Source: Candidatus Poribacteria bacterium
GTDB taxonomy: Bacteria; Poribacteria; WGA-4E; WGA-3G
Length of the DNA: 64,000 nt
Direction of reading: 5' to 3'
Assembly (NCBI GenBank): GCA_012267415.1
Contig: JAAXGN010000154.1
Span: 51,734-115,733 of the forward strand
Every line of letters starts with the position of its first letter. Positions within the stretch are counted from its first letter, which is position 1. The position numbers and the translations under genes are program-made. Shown here piece after piece: positions 9,800-19,536 of this stretch. The notes under the pieces are model-generated. The model did not search any database. It was given only the letters and a program-made list of their open reading frames with translations, and had not been told where the DNA came from.

Positions 9800-11375
9800 T
9801 TATTTTACTGAGATTGTCGCGTGAAATGCATTGACATTTCCTTTTCCGCTGAACCATGTCCCGGTGGCGCCAAGTTTAAAGACTTGTCCTTTGTCAAACT
9901 GATAGCGGATTGTTCCTTGCAGTCCAGAGGGGATATCCCAAACACTGGCAACCGCTTCGGTAGGTACACCTTCAGTCGGTAATTCTGTATTTTCATTGAA
10001 TAGGTCAAACGAACCCCCCGATTTAGCACTTCCCATTTGTAGAAGAATCGTGAGTTCACCACCTCCCTTTATCTCCGTAGTATCGATTTCAATGACAGTG
10101 TAATCTTGGCAGCCATAACTTGGCGCGCGAAGTATGTGTAAGACACTTTGTTCACGTTTTTCATCACTGAGAACGACCCTTGTTCCTGTCAAGAGCGGAT
10201 CTGATGTATTTTCATTGAATCCAGGGAACTTTGAATCTATGGCATCAGTTAGAAACTTCAGATAACCTTCTTCTTCCGAAATACGCTTTTTATAACAGTC
10301 ATCAAAAAAATCGTTAAGAGGAAGTTTTCCCATCACATCAAATTCGGGAGCAATCACTAAACAATCTACTGGAGAATGTTCCTTCCAACCTTCCATGATT
10401 GCTTTGGCAAGAGGTTGTGTTTTATTGAACACCTTGGATTCACGTTTTGGTCTTTTTGCCATATAGGTTTGCTTGCGAGGGGTTCGTTCTAATTCAACAT
10501 TGGACACCCAAGTATTGATAAGATTATCATTCAGAAAGCTAATAACTTTATCATCAGAGAGGATACCTGCCCTCAATCCTTTGCCGCTCCCTCAGCACGC
10601 TTCATCTGCTAAAGGACCGTCAACTGAGATGACATGAATGAGTTTGCTCTGTGCCTCAGCTAATTCAACTGCTTGTTCAGGTCGTACCCAGTTGATCTGT
10701 TCCGATTTGTAAAACTGCATGTTTAAGAATTCGGGTTGCTTCGTCTTCGGTGATGTGTAGTGCATATTCGATATCTTGACTATCCTCTTGTGTTCCTGCA
10801 CGCAATTCCATGCGTTGGATTAGACCTGCATCGGTAATAGAATAAGGTTCGTTCTGGTCTTCTTTCCAATTCACATCAAAGTTGACAGTGCCATCAGGGA
10901 CATACATCTTGAAAAAAGTGATTTCTTCTTCAAGTCTGTCAATGATCAGATTCCCGATAAACTTGGATGGTGTGAACCACCCATCTTTGAGTTTAAGTTC
11001 TGCATGGATACGGAATTGTATATCGGCAAATCTCTGATTGCAAGCACGTAAGCATGCCCACAACCCCTGGGAATCACCAGAGTCAAGGTACATATCCAGA
11101 TTTGGATTGGGATGTAATTGTTGGAGTAACTTTTTCACGCCGGATTTTTCTATCTCCCAACATTCACCGACTGAAACCGATTCTATCGGTAAGAAAGCGT
11201 GGAATACCGATAACGGATGGTTCTTCTCAGGTTCTGCGACTCGGAGATTTGCTAACGCATCCCACTCTTCATGAAAATTGGAGAGCGTATGTTCAATTGG
11301 TTCAATGAAACCCTTGACAGTAATAGACTTGGTACTGTCAAGGAATAGTGTGATTCTGTCTAATACTGTGTTCAT
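9800..11375 (-). CDS. putative selenoprotein copy A (CU thioredoxin-like), in-frame TGA at 10592-10594 plus one apparent +1 frameshift
   Basis: Pieces 10677-11375, 10592-10801 and 9800-10576 align end to end with the paralogs. The frame breaks near 10724-10728 (EATRIL/NMQFYKSEQINW); span is 3n+1 nt. Confidence 0.7.
10559..10574 (-). promoter_or_regulatory. putative bacterial SECIS-like hairpin, copy A
   Basis: RNA sense GAGGGCAGGTATCCTC, starting 17 nt after the TGA; stem GAGGG/TCCTC, loop containing AGGT. Confidence 0.65.
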
Positions 11376-12991
11376 TCAACTTCCTTTATAGATATGTTTG
11401 CAATAAATGCGTTGATGCTGCCTTTCTTACTGAACCAGTTTCCTGTAGCACCGAGTTTGAACTTTTGTCCTTTCTCAAAATGGTACCGAATAACTCCAGT
11501 TTTTCCTGAAGGGATGTCCCATGCAGAGTCAAGTGCCTGATGCGGAATACCTTCGGTTGGTATTTCTGCATCTGCATCAAACAGATCAAACGATCCTGCG
11601 GGTTCTGAACTCCCAACCTGAATATCAACAGTGAGTATACCACCATCCTCAAACGCAGTTGTATCAATGTCAACGATTGTGTAGTCTTGAAACCCAGGTT
11701 CTGGTGTTTGCAATATGTTCAATATGTGATGACTGGGATTATCCTGATTTAGTCCGACACTCAAAGCGTTAACCTTCATTCCTAAGTTGAAAAAGGCATC
11801 CCAATCAGTCGTTGAACATGCTTTACCGTTATTATCCAATCCGGGTTGTTCACCTGATACTGCTCGCTGAATAAACACACGATATGCTTTATCTGGCGAG
11901 ATTCTACGGAAAGGTATGTCAAAAAAATCGTTGAATGATATGCTACCTAATACCTCAAAGTCAGGAGATATAACCATGCAGTCTACAGGTGAATGTTCGT
12001 GCCATCCATTCATAATTGCCTGTGTTAAGAGTAGTGTAGTGTCGTATCCTTCGGAATCGTCTTTGTATCGCTTCGGAAAGTATTCTTTATTGACATCCGT
12101 TCGTTTTAGTTTGACATTAGAAACCCATGTGTTTATGAGATTCTCGTTTAGGTAATCAATATTCCTATCATCCGAGAGAACAACTGTTCTCAAACCTTTG
12201 CCAGTCCCTCAGCAAGATTCATCTTTGAGAGGACCATCAATTGAAATGACGTGGATGGATTTTTGTTGTGCTTTTGCTAATTCGATTGCTTCATCAAACG
12301 AAACCCAGTTGATTTCTTCAAACTTGTAGAAACAACGTAAAAGTTTCTTGTTTGCATCGTCTTGGGAGATAGATTCTGTGAATTCTGTGTCATTCAGAAT
12401 ATCTGGTGTTCCTGAATAGAGTTCCATCTGTGTACAAAAACCTGAATCTATAATATTATAGTGTTTGTCTGGAAATTTTTTCCACGCGACATCAAAGTTC
12501 ACTGTACCTTCAGGAACATACATTCTAAAATAAACAACTTTCTGCTGAATTCTGTCAACTATTAAATTGCCAGTGAATTGTGAAGGCGTAAACCTGCCAT
12601 CATCAAAATTAAATTCTGCATGTAATCGAAATTGGATGTCTGCGAACATGTCGCTATTTGCGCGTAGACATGCCCACAACCCGTATGAATCACCAGAGTC
12701 AATTGACATTTTCACGGTTGGGTTAGGGTGAATCTGCTGTAGTAACTCCAGTACACCCTTTTCATCTATCTCCCAGACATCTCCAACTGATATTGTTTCA
12801 TTTGGCAGAAATGCCTGGAATGTGGAAGTTTGGTATTCCTTATTGGCTTCAGCAATCCGAAAGTTTGCCAATGTTTCCCAGTCCTCATGGAAGCCGTTTT
12901 GTGTAAGTGTGATAGGTGCGATATTACCCTTGATTGAAATAGTTTCATTTGGGTTAATCTTCAGCTTGATATTGTTTGTTTGTGTATTCAT
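11372..12991 (-). CDS. putative selenoprotein copy B (CU thioredoxin-like), Sec at TGA 12209-12211
   Basis: Pieces 12209-12991 and 11372-12193 are in one frame joined by TGA: ...HVISIDGPLKDESC(U)GTGKGLRTVVLSDDRNIDYLNENLINTWV... Intact 539 aa; true TGA stop overlaps the copy A start codon (ATGA). Confidence 0.8.
12176..12191 (-). promoter_or_regulatory. putative bacterial SECIS-like hairpin, copy B
   Basis: RNA sense GAGAACAGTTGTTCTC: perfect 6-bp stem, AGTT loop, 17 nt after the TGA; stem covaries relative to copies A and D. Confidence 0.65.
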
Positions 12992-15024
12992 TTGTTTCCC
13001 TCAACAGAGATTTTAAGTTGAAATGCGTTTATATTTCCTTTTTCGCTGAACCAGTCACCTGTAGCACCGAGTTTGAAAACTTTGCCTGTATCAAATGCAT
13101 ACAGGATTTTATCAGTCTCACAAGGCAAGACACCCCAGGCGGATTCAAGTGCCTCTGGTACACCATGGGTCGGGAGTTTAACGTCTTCGTCATAAAGATC
13201 AAACGAACCAGCAGGTTCAGCACCCCCGACTTCAATATCAATTGTTAACATACCGCCATCTTCAAACGCAGTTGTGTCAATGTTGATGACATTGTAATCC
13301 TGATAACCACTTCCCGGTGAACGAAAAATGTCTAATACTTGTTGTGTCGTCTGTTCTTTAGTTAGAACGATGTTGTGTTCGCTTGCGCTATTGTCACTGA
13401 TTTCAGTATTTTCCATTTCTATGGAATCCATTTGCCTCTCCTCTACATTAATTGTTGCGATAAAAGCGTTAATTTCCCCTATATCTCCCCATTGGTCCCC
13501 AGTGGCACACAGTTTAAAACGTTGTCCTTTATGGAAATCGTACGTTATTTTTCCTGATTCTCCAGGGAAGACTCCCCAACATTGTGTAAGTGCTCCGACT
13601 GCCTTTTTATATGCATCACTTTCCTGATTGTACCCTTCATCTGGAACAATATCATCTGGAGGTTCTACAGATGGCAGTTTCTTATTTCCATGCAACAGGT
13701 GGAAGATTCCTATTGCCTTATCTCTACCCACTTCAATTTCAATATTGAGTGTACCACCATTCTTGTACGCAGTAGCATCCATATAGACAACTGTATAATC
13801 GTTGTGAGCTTTGATGGGTACTTTAAAAGTGTCTAAAACGTGTTGCGAAGGTTGTTCAGGTGTGAGGATGACGTTTCCCAATCCTGGACGTTTTCCATCC
13901 AATGCTTCTTTGAGAAAGTATATATAAGCGTCTATTTCGTCCTCAAACTCGCCAAGACATTCCGGGAAGTAATTATAGTCTATACCACCCAAGACTTCAA
14001 ACTCATGTGAGATAACCATACAATCAACAGGTGAGCCTTTCTTCCATCCTTGTCGAATTGCTTGTGCTAAGGCGTGGCTTGTGTTGATCTTCCTACCTTC
14101 ACGTTCAAACCTTTTTGCAATCGGTTCGCGTAAACTTTGTGTCCGTCCCAATTCCGCATTTGTTACCCACGTATTAATAAAGTTCTCATTCAAGAATTTT
14201 ATGATTTCATCATCGGAGAGTTCACCTGACCTCAGGCATTTGCCGGTCCCTCAGCATGACTCATCAAAGAGCGGTCCATCTACCGAAATGACATGAATCG
14301 GTTTCTGTTGTGCGGGTGCTATTTCTAATGCTTCCTCCAGTGATACCCAGTTAATTTTCTGAAACGCATAGAAACACGAGACCAGTGCACGTTCGGTTTC
14401 TTCTTGTGTTATTGCTTCAATGAATTCTGCATCTTGAGATGTTGTTTCAGTACAGAGTTCCATCTGAGGACAATACCCAATAGCTGAAGCGGTGTGTCTG
14501 TCTTCTTGTGTCCAACCGATGTCAAAGTTTAGAGTCGTTTGTGGCACATGTAATTTGAAGGAGGCAATAGTCTCTTGTGTGCGGTCAATTATCAGATGAC
14601 CAGCAAATTGTGAAGGTGTTAACCAACCACTGTTCAGGACGAATTGTCCATGTATACGGAATAGAATCTCAACGTATTCTTCACTGTAAGCGCGCAGACA
14701 TGCCCACATAGCACGACTCGGATCCCCCGAATTAATATGTAATTTCAGTTGTGGATGGGGAGAGAGTTGTCGGAGTAACGTTAAAGCACCCTTCTCTTGA
14801 ATTTGCCAGCATTCTCCAACTGAAACTGGTTCTGATGGGAGAAATGATTGAAATACAGAAGCAGGATATTTTTTTTCTGGTTCAGCAACCCGTAAGTTTG
14901 CTAATTCGTCCCACTCTACATGGAAGTCTGATGAGTCATATTCAAATGGTGTAATGTAGCCTTTGACAGATATTTCTGTGTGATCCCTTAGTTGGATTTT
15001 TATTTTGTTGTTTAATGTATGCAT
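12988..15024 (-). CDS. putative selenoprotein copy C (CU thioredoxin-like, duplicated C-terminal domain), Sec at TGA 14251-14253
   Basis: Pieces 14251-15024 and 12988-14193 are in one frame: ...HVISVDGPLFDESC(U)GTGKCLRSGELSDDEIIKFLNENFINTWV... 678 aa; TGA stop overlaps the copy B start (ATGA). Confidence 0.8.
14218..14233 (-). promoter_or_regulatory. putative bacterial SECIS-like hairpin, copy C
   Basis: RNA sense GAGGTCAGGTGAACTC: six paired positions with one G.A mismatch, AGGT loop, 17 nt after the TGA. Confidence 0.6.
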
Positions 15025-15045
15025 TTCAACTCCTACGACGTCATT

Positions 15046-15825
15046 CTAATCTATGATGATTGAATTGCCTTTATGCAACCATAACGATTCCCCGTTGGGG
15101 CCAACAGAAGGAATCTCATGGATAACTTTGGGGTCGGATATAGAGAAATCTCCATTTCGCTGAGATGGACTTGGATTAATGAAATACAGCATCCATCCGT
15201 CTGGATTTTCTGGGGGGCGATGGAATATCAATCCACCCCCATTTGCTTGCATTTCCCGGAGTGTGCCTAAAGTTTTGCTGTAACTCTCCTGCATCCCTTC
15301 AGACATTAAGGTGGTCGTCTCTTCCATCAATTCAATGAGACCTGCAAGCGAGGCAACACCTGATTCCATCAGATCAATGATCATACTGCTTGGATGAACA
15401 TCTTCTGTCGTTTCAGAATTCGATTCTGCCAGTTCTGCTAATGCCTCTTTCTCATCGTCTTCCAGATCAAGGCTTTCAATGAGTTCTGCAAATTCTTCCT
15501 CATGTAGTTCGTCAAGGAAATCTAATAAGTCGTAAAAATTTGCATCTTTTACATCATCCTCTTCTTTGTCAGTAACTTCAATTTCTTTATTCTCAGCGTT
15601 AGATTTTTCTTGAATTGATTTTTCTACATTTTCGGCTGTTTCGGAGGAGTTTAATTCGGTTGATTGTTTAGGGGTTTCTTCGGCTACTCTCTTTTCTGCT
15701 GGTTCTCCCAATGACTTCCTAAAACGTATCTGATCCCATTGGGTAAATAACAGAAACCCAACACATAACGCGATTGCCAAGCCGATGCCTATTCCCAGAT
15801 GTTTCCAACTATATTGTTTTATCAT
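15046..15825 (-). CDS. hypothetical membrane-anchored acidic protein
   Basis: N-terminal TM segment (HLGIGIGLAIALCVGFLLFTQW), acidic linker; co-directional in the selenoprotein operon. Confidence 0.65.
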   Translation of the reverse strand: MIKQYSWKHLGIGIGLAIALCVGFLLFTQWDQIRFRKSLGEPAEKRVAEETPKQSTELNSSETAENVEKSIQEKSNAENKEIEVTDKEEDDVKDANFYDLLDFLDELHEEEFAELIESLDLEDDEKEALAELAESNSETTEDVHPSSMIIDLMESGVASLAGLIELMEETTTLMSEGMQESYSKTLGTLREMQANGGGLIFHRPPENPDGWMLYFINPSPSQRNGDFSISDPKVIHEIPSVGPNGESLWLHKGNSIIID

Positions 15826-15872
15826 TTTTATACCTCACCTTTATACCTCACCAGAGGAAAATTGATATGAAT

Positions 15873-16385
15873 TTATTCGACCTTTTCTAAATAAAGTTGC
15901 TGAAATTTTGAAACGACTCTGTTCGACATTTCCTTTAAGTCTTTTTTTGAAAATAGATGCAAACCTGTATGTGATTCTTCAATCAATTTACGTGTTAGAT
16001 TGTCTACACGATCCCAAATGGATGCTGCAACATCTGGTTTTAAAACGCTATTATCAAAGTAATCTATGTACTGCACACATGCAGCTATGTTACCTGTTTT
16101 CTGTTTGTTTTCACCTGCTCTGGCTTCTACGAGAACGAGCGACACTACGTAAGATAAATCTGATTCATACTCATAGATGATATCCACATTTTCGATTTTT
16201 CTAAATGCCTCAAATAAGTGTATTTTTACAGAGGACACAAGATCGGTTTCCCCAGCGATATCAAGCAGAATTTTGATTGTCTTTGTTTCTTTAGAAGTTT
16301 CTTTTACGGGTATGCCTTCCATTGAGATTGCTATGAAACAGATGATTAAACTAACAACAAGAAATAGCATCAGTATTCGTTTCAT
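15873..16385 (-). CDS. hypothetical exported protein
   Basis: Likely start MKRILMLFLVVSLIICFIAIS; ORF track extends to 16403. Short gaps to both neighbours. Confidence 0.6.
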   Translation of the reverse strand: MKRILMLFLVVSLIICFIAISMEGIPVKETSKETKTIKILLDIAGETDLVSSVKIHLFEAFRKIENVDIIYEYESDLSYVVSLVLVEARAGENKQKTGNIAACVQYIDYFDNSVLKPDVAASIWDRVDNLTRKLIEESHTGLHLFSKKDLKEMSNRVVSKFQQLYLEKVE

Positions 16386-16431
16386 AATGATTCCTTCTGT
16401 CATTTTTAGTTGTTTTCAAAATTCACTATGA

Positions 16432-18843
16432 CTATTGATTTTCATTTTTCTGTTTAAGTAGTTCTACTATGTGTTCTTCCAACTTCTTACCTCTGGCATT
16501 GCGACTTATTAATCTACCATCTTTCGCTATGAGCCATGAGGTAGGTATACCGTTAATATGGTACTTTTTCACAAGTGGACTATTCCATTTCTCTCCGTTG
16601 TATATCTGGTGCCACTGAATATCATTCGCGTTGAGGTAGTTACGTAGTCTGGTTTCATCTGTGTCAAGACTAACACCGATAATCTCAAGACCTTTATCAT
16701 GGTAAGTATTGTAGATTCTTTTCATTTTCGGCATTTCAGCGATGCCAGGACCACTCCATACAGCCCAAAAATACAGTAGCACAACTTTACCTCTATATTG
16801 ATGGAGAGAGATTACTTTTCCATTAAGATGATTTGCAGAAAAATCGGGTACAATCTTACCTACCATATCTGACATTGGATCGATCTTTATCTGATATTCG
16901 TCTGCTAGTTCTGTGTTACCAAGTTCTTGATGGATTTCAGCAAGTTTGTTTAAAACGATGTAACTCTTGGGGTACCGTTTCTCAAGTTTTTCGAAAAGTT
17001 GAAGCCTTTTTCCGTGCTGATTTGCAGTTTCTAACATCTGAGACAGAAACAGATGGTCATCAATGTCAGCAGGATTTACTGTCGATTCATAACGATTAAT
17101 AAGTTCCTCAGCATCTTTGTCTCGTCCGACTTCAATATAAAGTCGAAGAAGTGTAAGATAGATGTAGTTGAAGGCACCATATTCTGGTAGATTTTGAATA
17201 CCCGCTTCAAGTGCTGCGATTGTCTCCTCAATAGAGTCATACATCTCTTCAGGTGATTTTTGATAAGTCCCTCGTGAAGTATATATTTTGAAAGAGAAAC
17301 CTAAGTTGATACATTCAAAAGGTTGATCTGTATGATGTCGACAACGAGCAAGTGGAATTACATCTCCATAAATCTTCTGGTATTCACGTGTTGTAAATCG
17401 CAATTCTGGATGAAACTGATAACCGTAGCTTACAGGCATATTTGGGTCAGTGTTTGTATAATAAATTGGTTTGCCACCTATTTTATCTGATGGACACAGT
17501 AGAATATTTGGGTCATCTATGTATTTTGGATAAAGGTCTGAAAGCCAGTTCGGAAATCTACCATTTTCTTTTTGATAGGCTTGGATTGCCTCTCCAATCG
17601 TCTCCAGGTTATGCTGGCAGATTTCAATGTTTTGCTGTTTCTGGATTTCATTCGTGTCTCCTTCCTCCACAGCAGGTCTTGGTGGGAACAATTCAGGTGT
17701 TGATTGTAAACCGGAATTGCCTTGAAGGGGTTGATAGATTGGTTCTTCAGCGTTATCTGCTTTCGTCAATCGCATGACACTAATTGTGATTGCAGAACAG
17801 ATAAGAATTAGCATTCCGATTCCAACGGTAACCTTCTTCAATGGATAACGATTTAAGTTATCAGACAGGATGGTTCTGAGTCTTCCTTCAATCTTTGAAG
17901 TATTTGCCATTGTTACTGCTCCCTGTGAAAATGCAGCAACGGACTTCACATTTCTAACGATAGCAAGGAGATGTTGTGCATAAGCAGTTGATTGATAGCC
18001 TGAGTTTAGTACTTGATCGTCACAGGCTTGTTCTGCCTCCATCCTCATACGATGTGATGCAAACCATACAAATGGATTAAACCAATAGAATGCACATGTA
18101 ATTCGTGCAATCGTCTGCATCAACCAATCCCAACGTTTGATATGTGCAGTTTCGTGAAGGATGATTGCTTGTAAACGTTCGGAATCCCAAGTGACTGCAT
18201 CATTAGGTAGTAGAATCACAGGTCGTATAAAACCCCATACCATTGGAATAGTAATTCTATTGGTAAGTCGTAACCTGATCTGATGGTTCAATGTAGGTGG
18301 TAATTGATATATGGATGCATCAAAATCATCAGCGCGGATAGAAAAATACCAGATAACACAAACGCCAATCAACAACCGGACAAGAAAAAAACCGCTAACA
18401 CACCACCATACTATGCCTATCCAAGTTGTCCAACGGAACGTTTGAAATACATTCTTGGTGTCATCTACCATCTCAGGTTGATTTTGAATTGGTGTGATGT
18501 TAATTGGTATAACTGATTCAGTAGATGTCTGGGTCAAGTCAACTGTGATATGTGTAGCCAATGGTTGAGTAACTTCTGCTGACAAATCTGTGTCATTTCC
18601 AGCGATTGTTTGTGGTAAGACCCTTATTTCCCATTTTGGAAATATAGCGGAAAAGAGTGGAATGGTCAGGAATCCAATAATTGTCATACGCCAGACGAAA
18701 CTCCGAATTGCTGCAGACTTTCGCCGTAAGAAAAATGCAAATATACTACCAAGAAGAAAAACAATAGAACTCTTTATTGAAATGTCAACGAGGAATCTTA
18801 GAAATTGGCTATCATATATTGTCTCAATAATCTGCATCATCAC
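16432..18843 (-). CDS. M56 family (BlaR1/MecR1-like) metallopeptidase fused to TPR and TlpA/AhpC-like domains
   Basis: HETAH zinc site in LQAIILHETAHIKRWDW with several TM segments; C-terminal KVVLLYFWAVWSGPGIAEMPKMKRIYNTYHDKGLEIIGVSLD thioredoxin-fold segment. Confidence 0.85.
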   Translation of the reverse strand: MMMQIIETIYDSQFLRFLVDISIKSSIVFLLGSIFAFFLRRKSAAIRSFVWRMTIIGFLTIPLFSAIFPKWEIRVLPQTIAGNDTDLSAEVTQPLATHITVDLTQTSTESVIPINITPIQNQPEMVDDTKNVFQTFRWTTWIGIVWWCVSGFFLVRLLIGVCVIWYFSIRADDFDASIYQLPPTLNHQIRLRLTNRITIPMVWGFIRPVILLPNDAVTWDSERLQAIILHETAHIKRWDWLMQTIARITCAFYWFNPFVWFASHRMRMEAEQACDDQVLNSGYQSTAYAQHLLAIVRNVKSVAAFSQGAVTMANTSKIEGRLRTILSDNLNRYPLKKVTVGIGMLILICSAITISVMRLTKADNAEEPIYQPLQGNSGLQSTPELFPPRPAVEEGDTNEIQKQQNIEICQHNLETIGEAIQAYQKENGRFPNWLSDLYPKYIDDPNILLCPSDKIGGKPIYYTNTDPNMPVSYGYQFHPELRFTTREYQKIYGDVIPLARCRHHTDQPFECINLGFSFKIYTSRGTYQKSPEEMYDSIEETIAALEAGIQNLPEYGAFNYIYLTLLRLYIEVGRDKDAEELINRYESTVNPADIDDHLFLSQMLETANQHGKRLQLFEKLEKRYPKSYIVLNKLAEIHQELGNTELADEYQIKIDPMSDMVGKIVPDFSANHLNGKVISLHQYRGKVVLLYFWAVWSGPGIAEMPKMKRIYNTYHDKGLEIIGVSLDTDETRLRNYLNANDIQWHQIYNGEKWNSPLVKKYHINGIPTSWLIAKDGRLISRNARGKKLEEHIVELLKQKNENQ

Positions 18844-19226
18844 AAGGAGTCTCCCTTTTTCGCATTCTCAATGAGTTGACTTAAACGGTCAAGTTCCTCA
18901 TCAGATATGTCTACGTCTGAAATCAAGGTCATGACCGTTTTCTCTATTGATTTATCAAAAAACGTGTGAAGTATCTGTTTAAGCGCGAGAAGTCCAGCTT
19001 GCTGTCGTGGTTCAGTGGGTCGGTAGATATACCGTTTGCCATCTTTCTCATGTGTTAGATGTCCTTTTTCTTCTAAAATCCGCAGTAGTGCGCGAACGGT
19101 AGAGTAACTTGGTTCATCGGGTAAGTCTTCAAGAACATCTGCAACAGATACCTGCCCGCGTTGATAAACGATATCCATTAGTTGCCGTTCTCTACGACTG
19201 AGTTTAGCTCCATGAAATTCTTCCAT
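18840..19226 (-). CDS. BlaI/MecI/CopY family transcriptional regulator
   Basis: 128 aa; LSRRERQLMDIVYQRGQVSVADVLEDLPDEPSYSTVRALLRILEEKGHLTHEKDGKRYIYRP. Overlaps the M56 gene start. Confidence 0.92.
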   Translation of the reverse strand: MEEFHGAKLSRRERQLMDIVYQRGQVSVADVLEDLPDEPSYSTVRALLRILEEKGHLTHEKDGKRYIYRPTEPRQQAGLLALKQILHTFFDKSIEKTVMTLISDVDISDEELDRLSQLIENAKKGDSL

Positions 19227-19247
19227 GATAGTCCCTCTTTTATTGAA

Positions 19248-19265
19248 GTGCTAATATTTTAGCAC
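19248..19265. promoter_or_regulatory. putative BlaI operator 1, overlapping -10
   Basis: GTGCTAA-TATT-TTAGCAC inverted repeat. Confidence 0.7.
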
Positions 19266-19285
19266 ATAAAAAAGATGGTTGTCAA
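19256..19285 (-). promoter_or_regulatory. sigma70-type promoter of the BlaI/M56/selenoprotein operon
   Basis: Minus strand TTGACA (19280-19285), 18-nt spacer, TAAAAT (19256-19261). Confidence 0.65.
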
Positions 19286-19290
19286 GAAAA

Positions 19291-19310
19291 AATGCTAAAA
19301 ATTTAGCATT
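19291..19310. promoter_or_regulatory. putative BlaI operator 2, upstream of -35
   Basis: AATGCTAA-AAAT-TTAGCATT inverted repeat; same TGCTAA-N4-TTAGCA core as operator 1. Confidence 0.7.
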
Positions 19311-19370
19311 AAGTGTTTTTATAAAGAGACTAGTAGAGTGTCTAACCTTATTTTTCAGGCAGATCCAAAT

Positions 19371-19470
19371 AGTCGGGAATCGGAGTTCAAATCAACGGTA
19401 TGAATGCCATTTAGGCATTCACCGCCTACAAAGAGGTATGTTTTGTAGGAGCGATCTCCGAATCGCGACC
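19371..19470. repeat. modular REP/BIME-like palindrome cluster (copy 3)
   Basis: AGTCGGGAATCGGAGTTCAAATCAACGGTATGAATGCCATTTAGGCATTCACCGCCTAC...TTGTAGGAGCGATCTCCGAATCGCGACC. Confidence 0.7.
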
Positions 19471-19536
19471 TTTGTCCGCAAAATTAGAGTAGACACACTA
19501 CTAGACTGAAACAACGCTAGCTGGTGTTTTGTAAAT

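Noticed and set aside
9800-14193. ORF-track pieces 9800-10576, 11372-12193 and 12988-14193 as independent genes
   Set aside because: Each starts at an internal TTG, its frame is open upstream to the conserved TGA, and homology continues across that TGA; better explained as parts of recoded genes.
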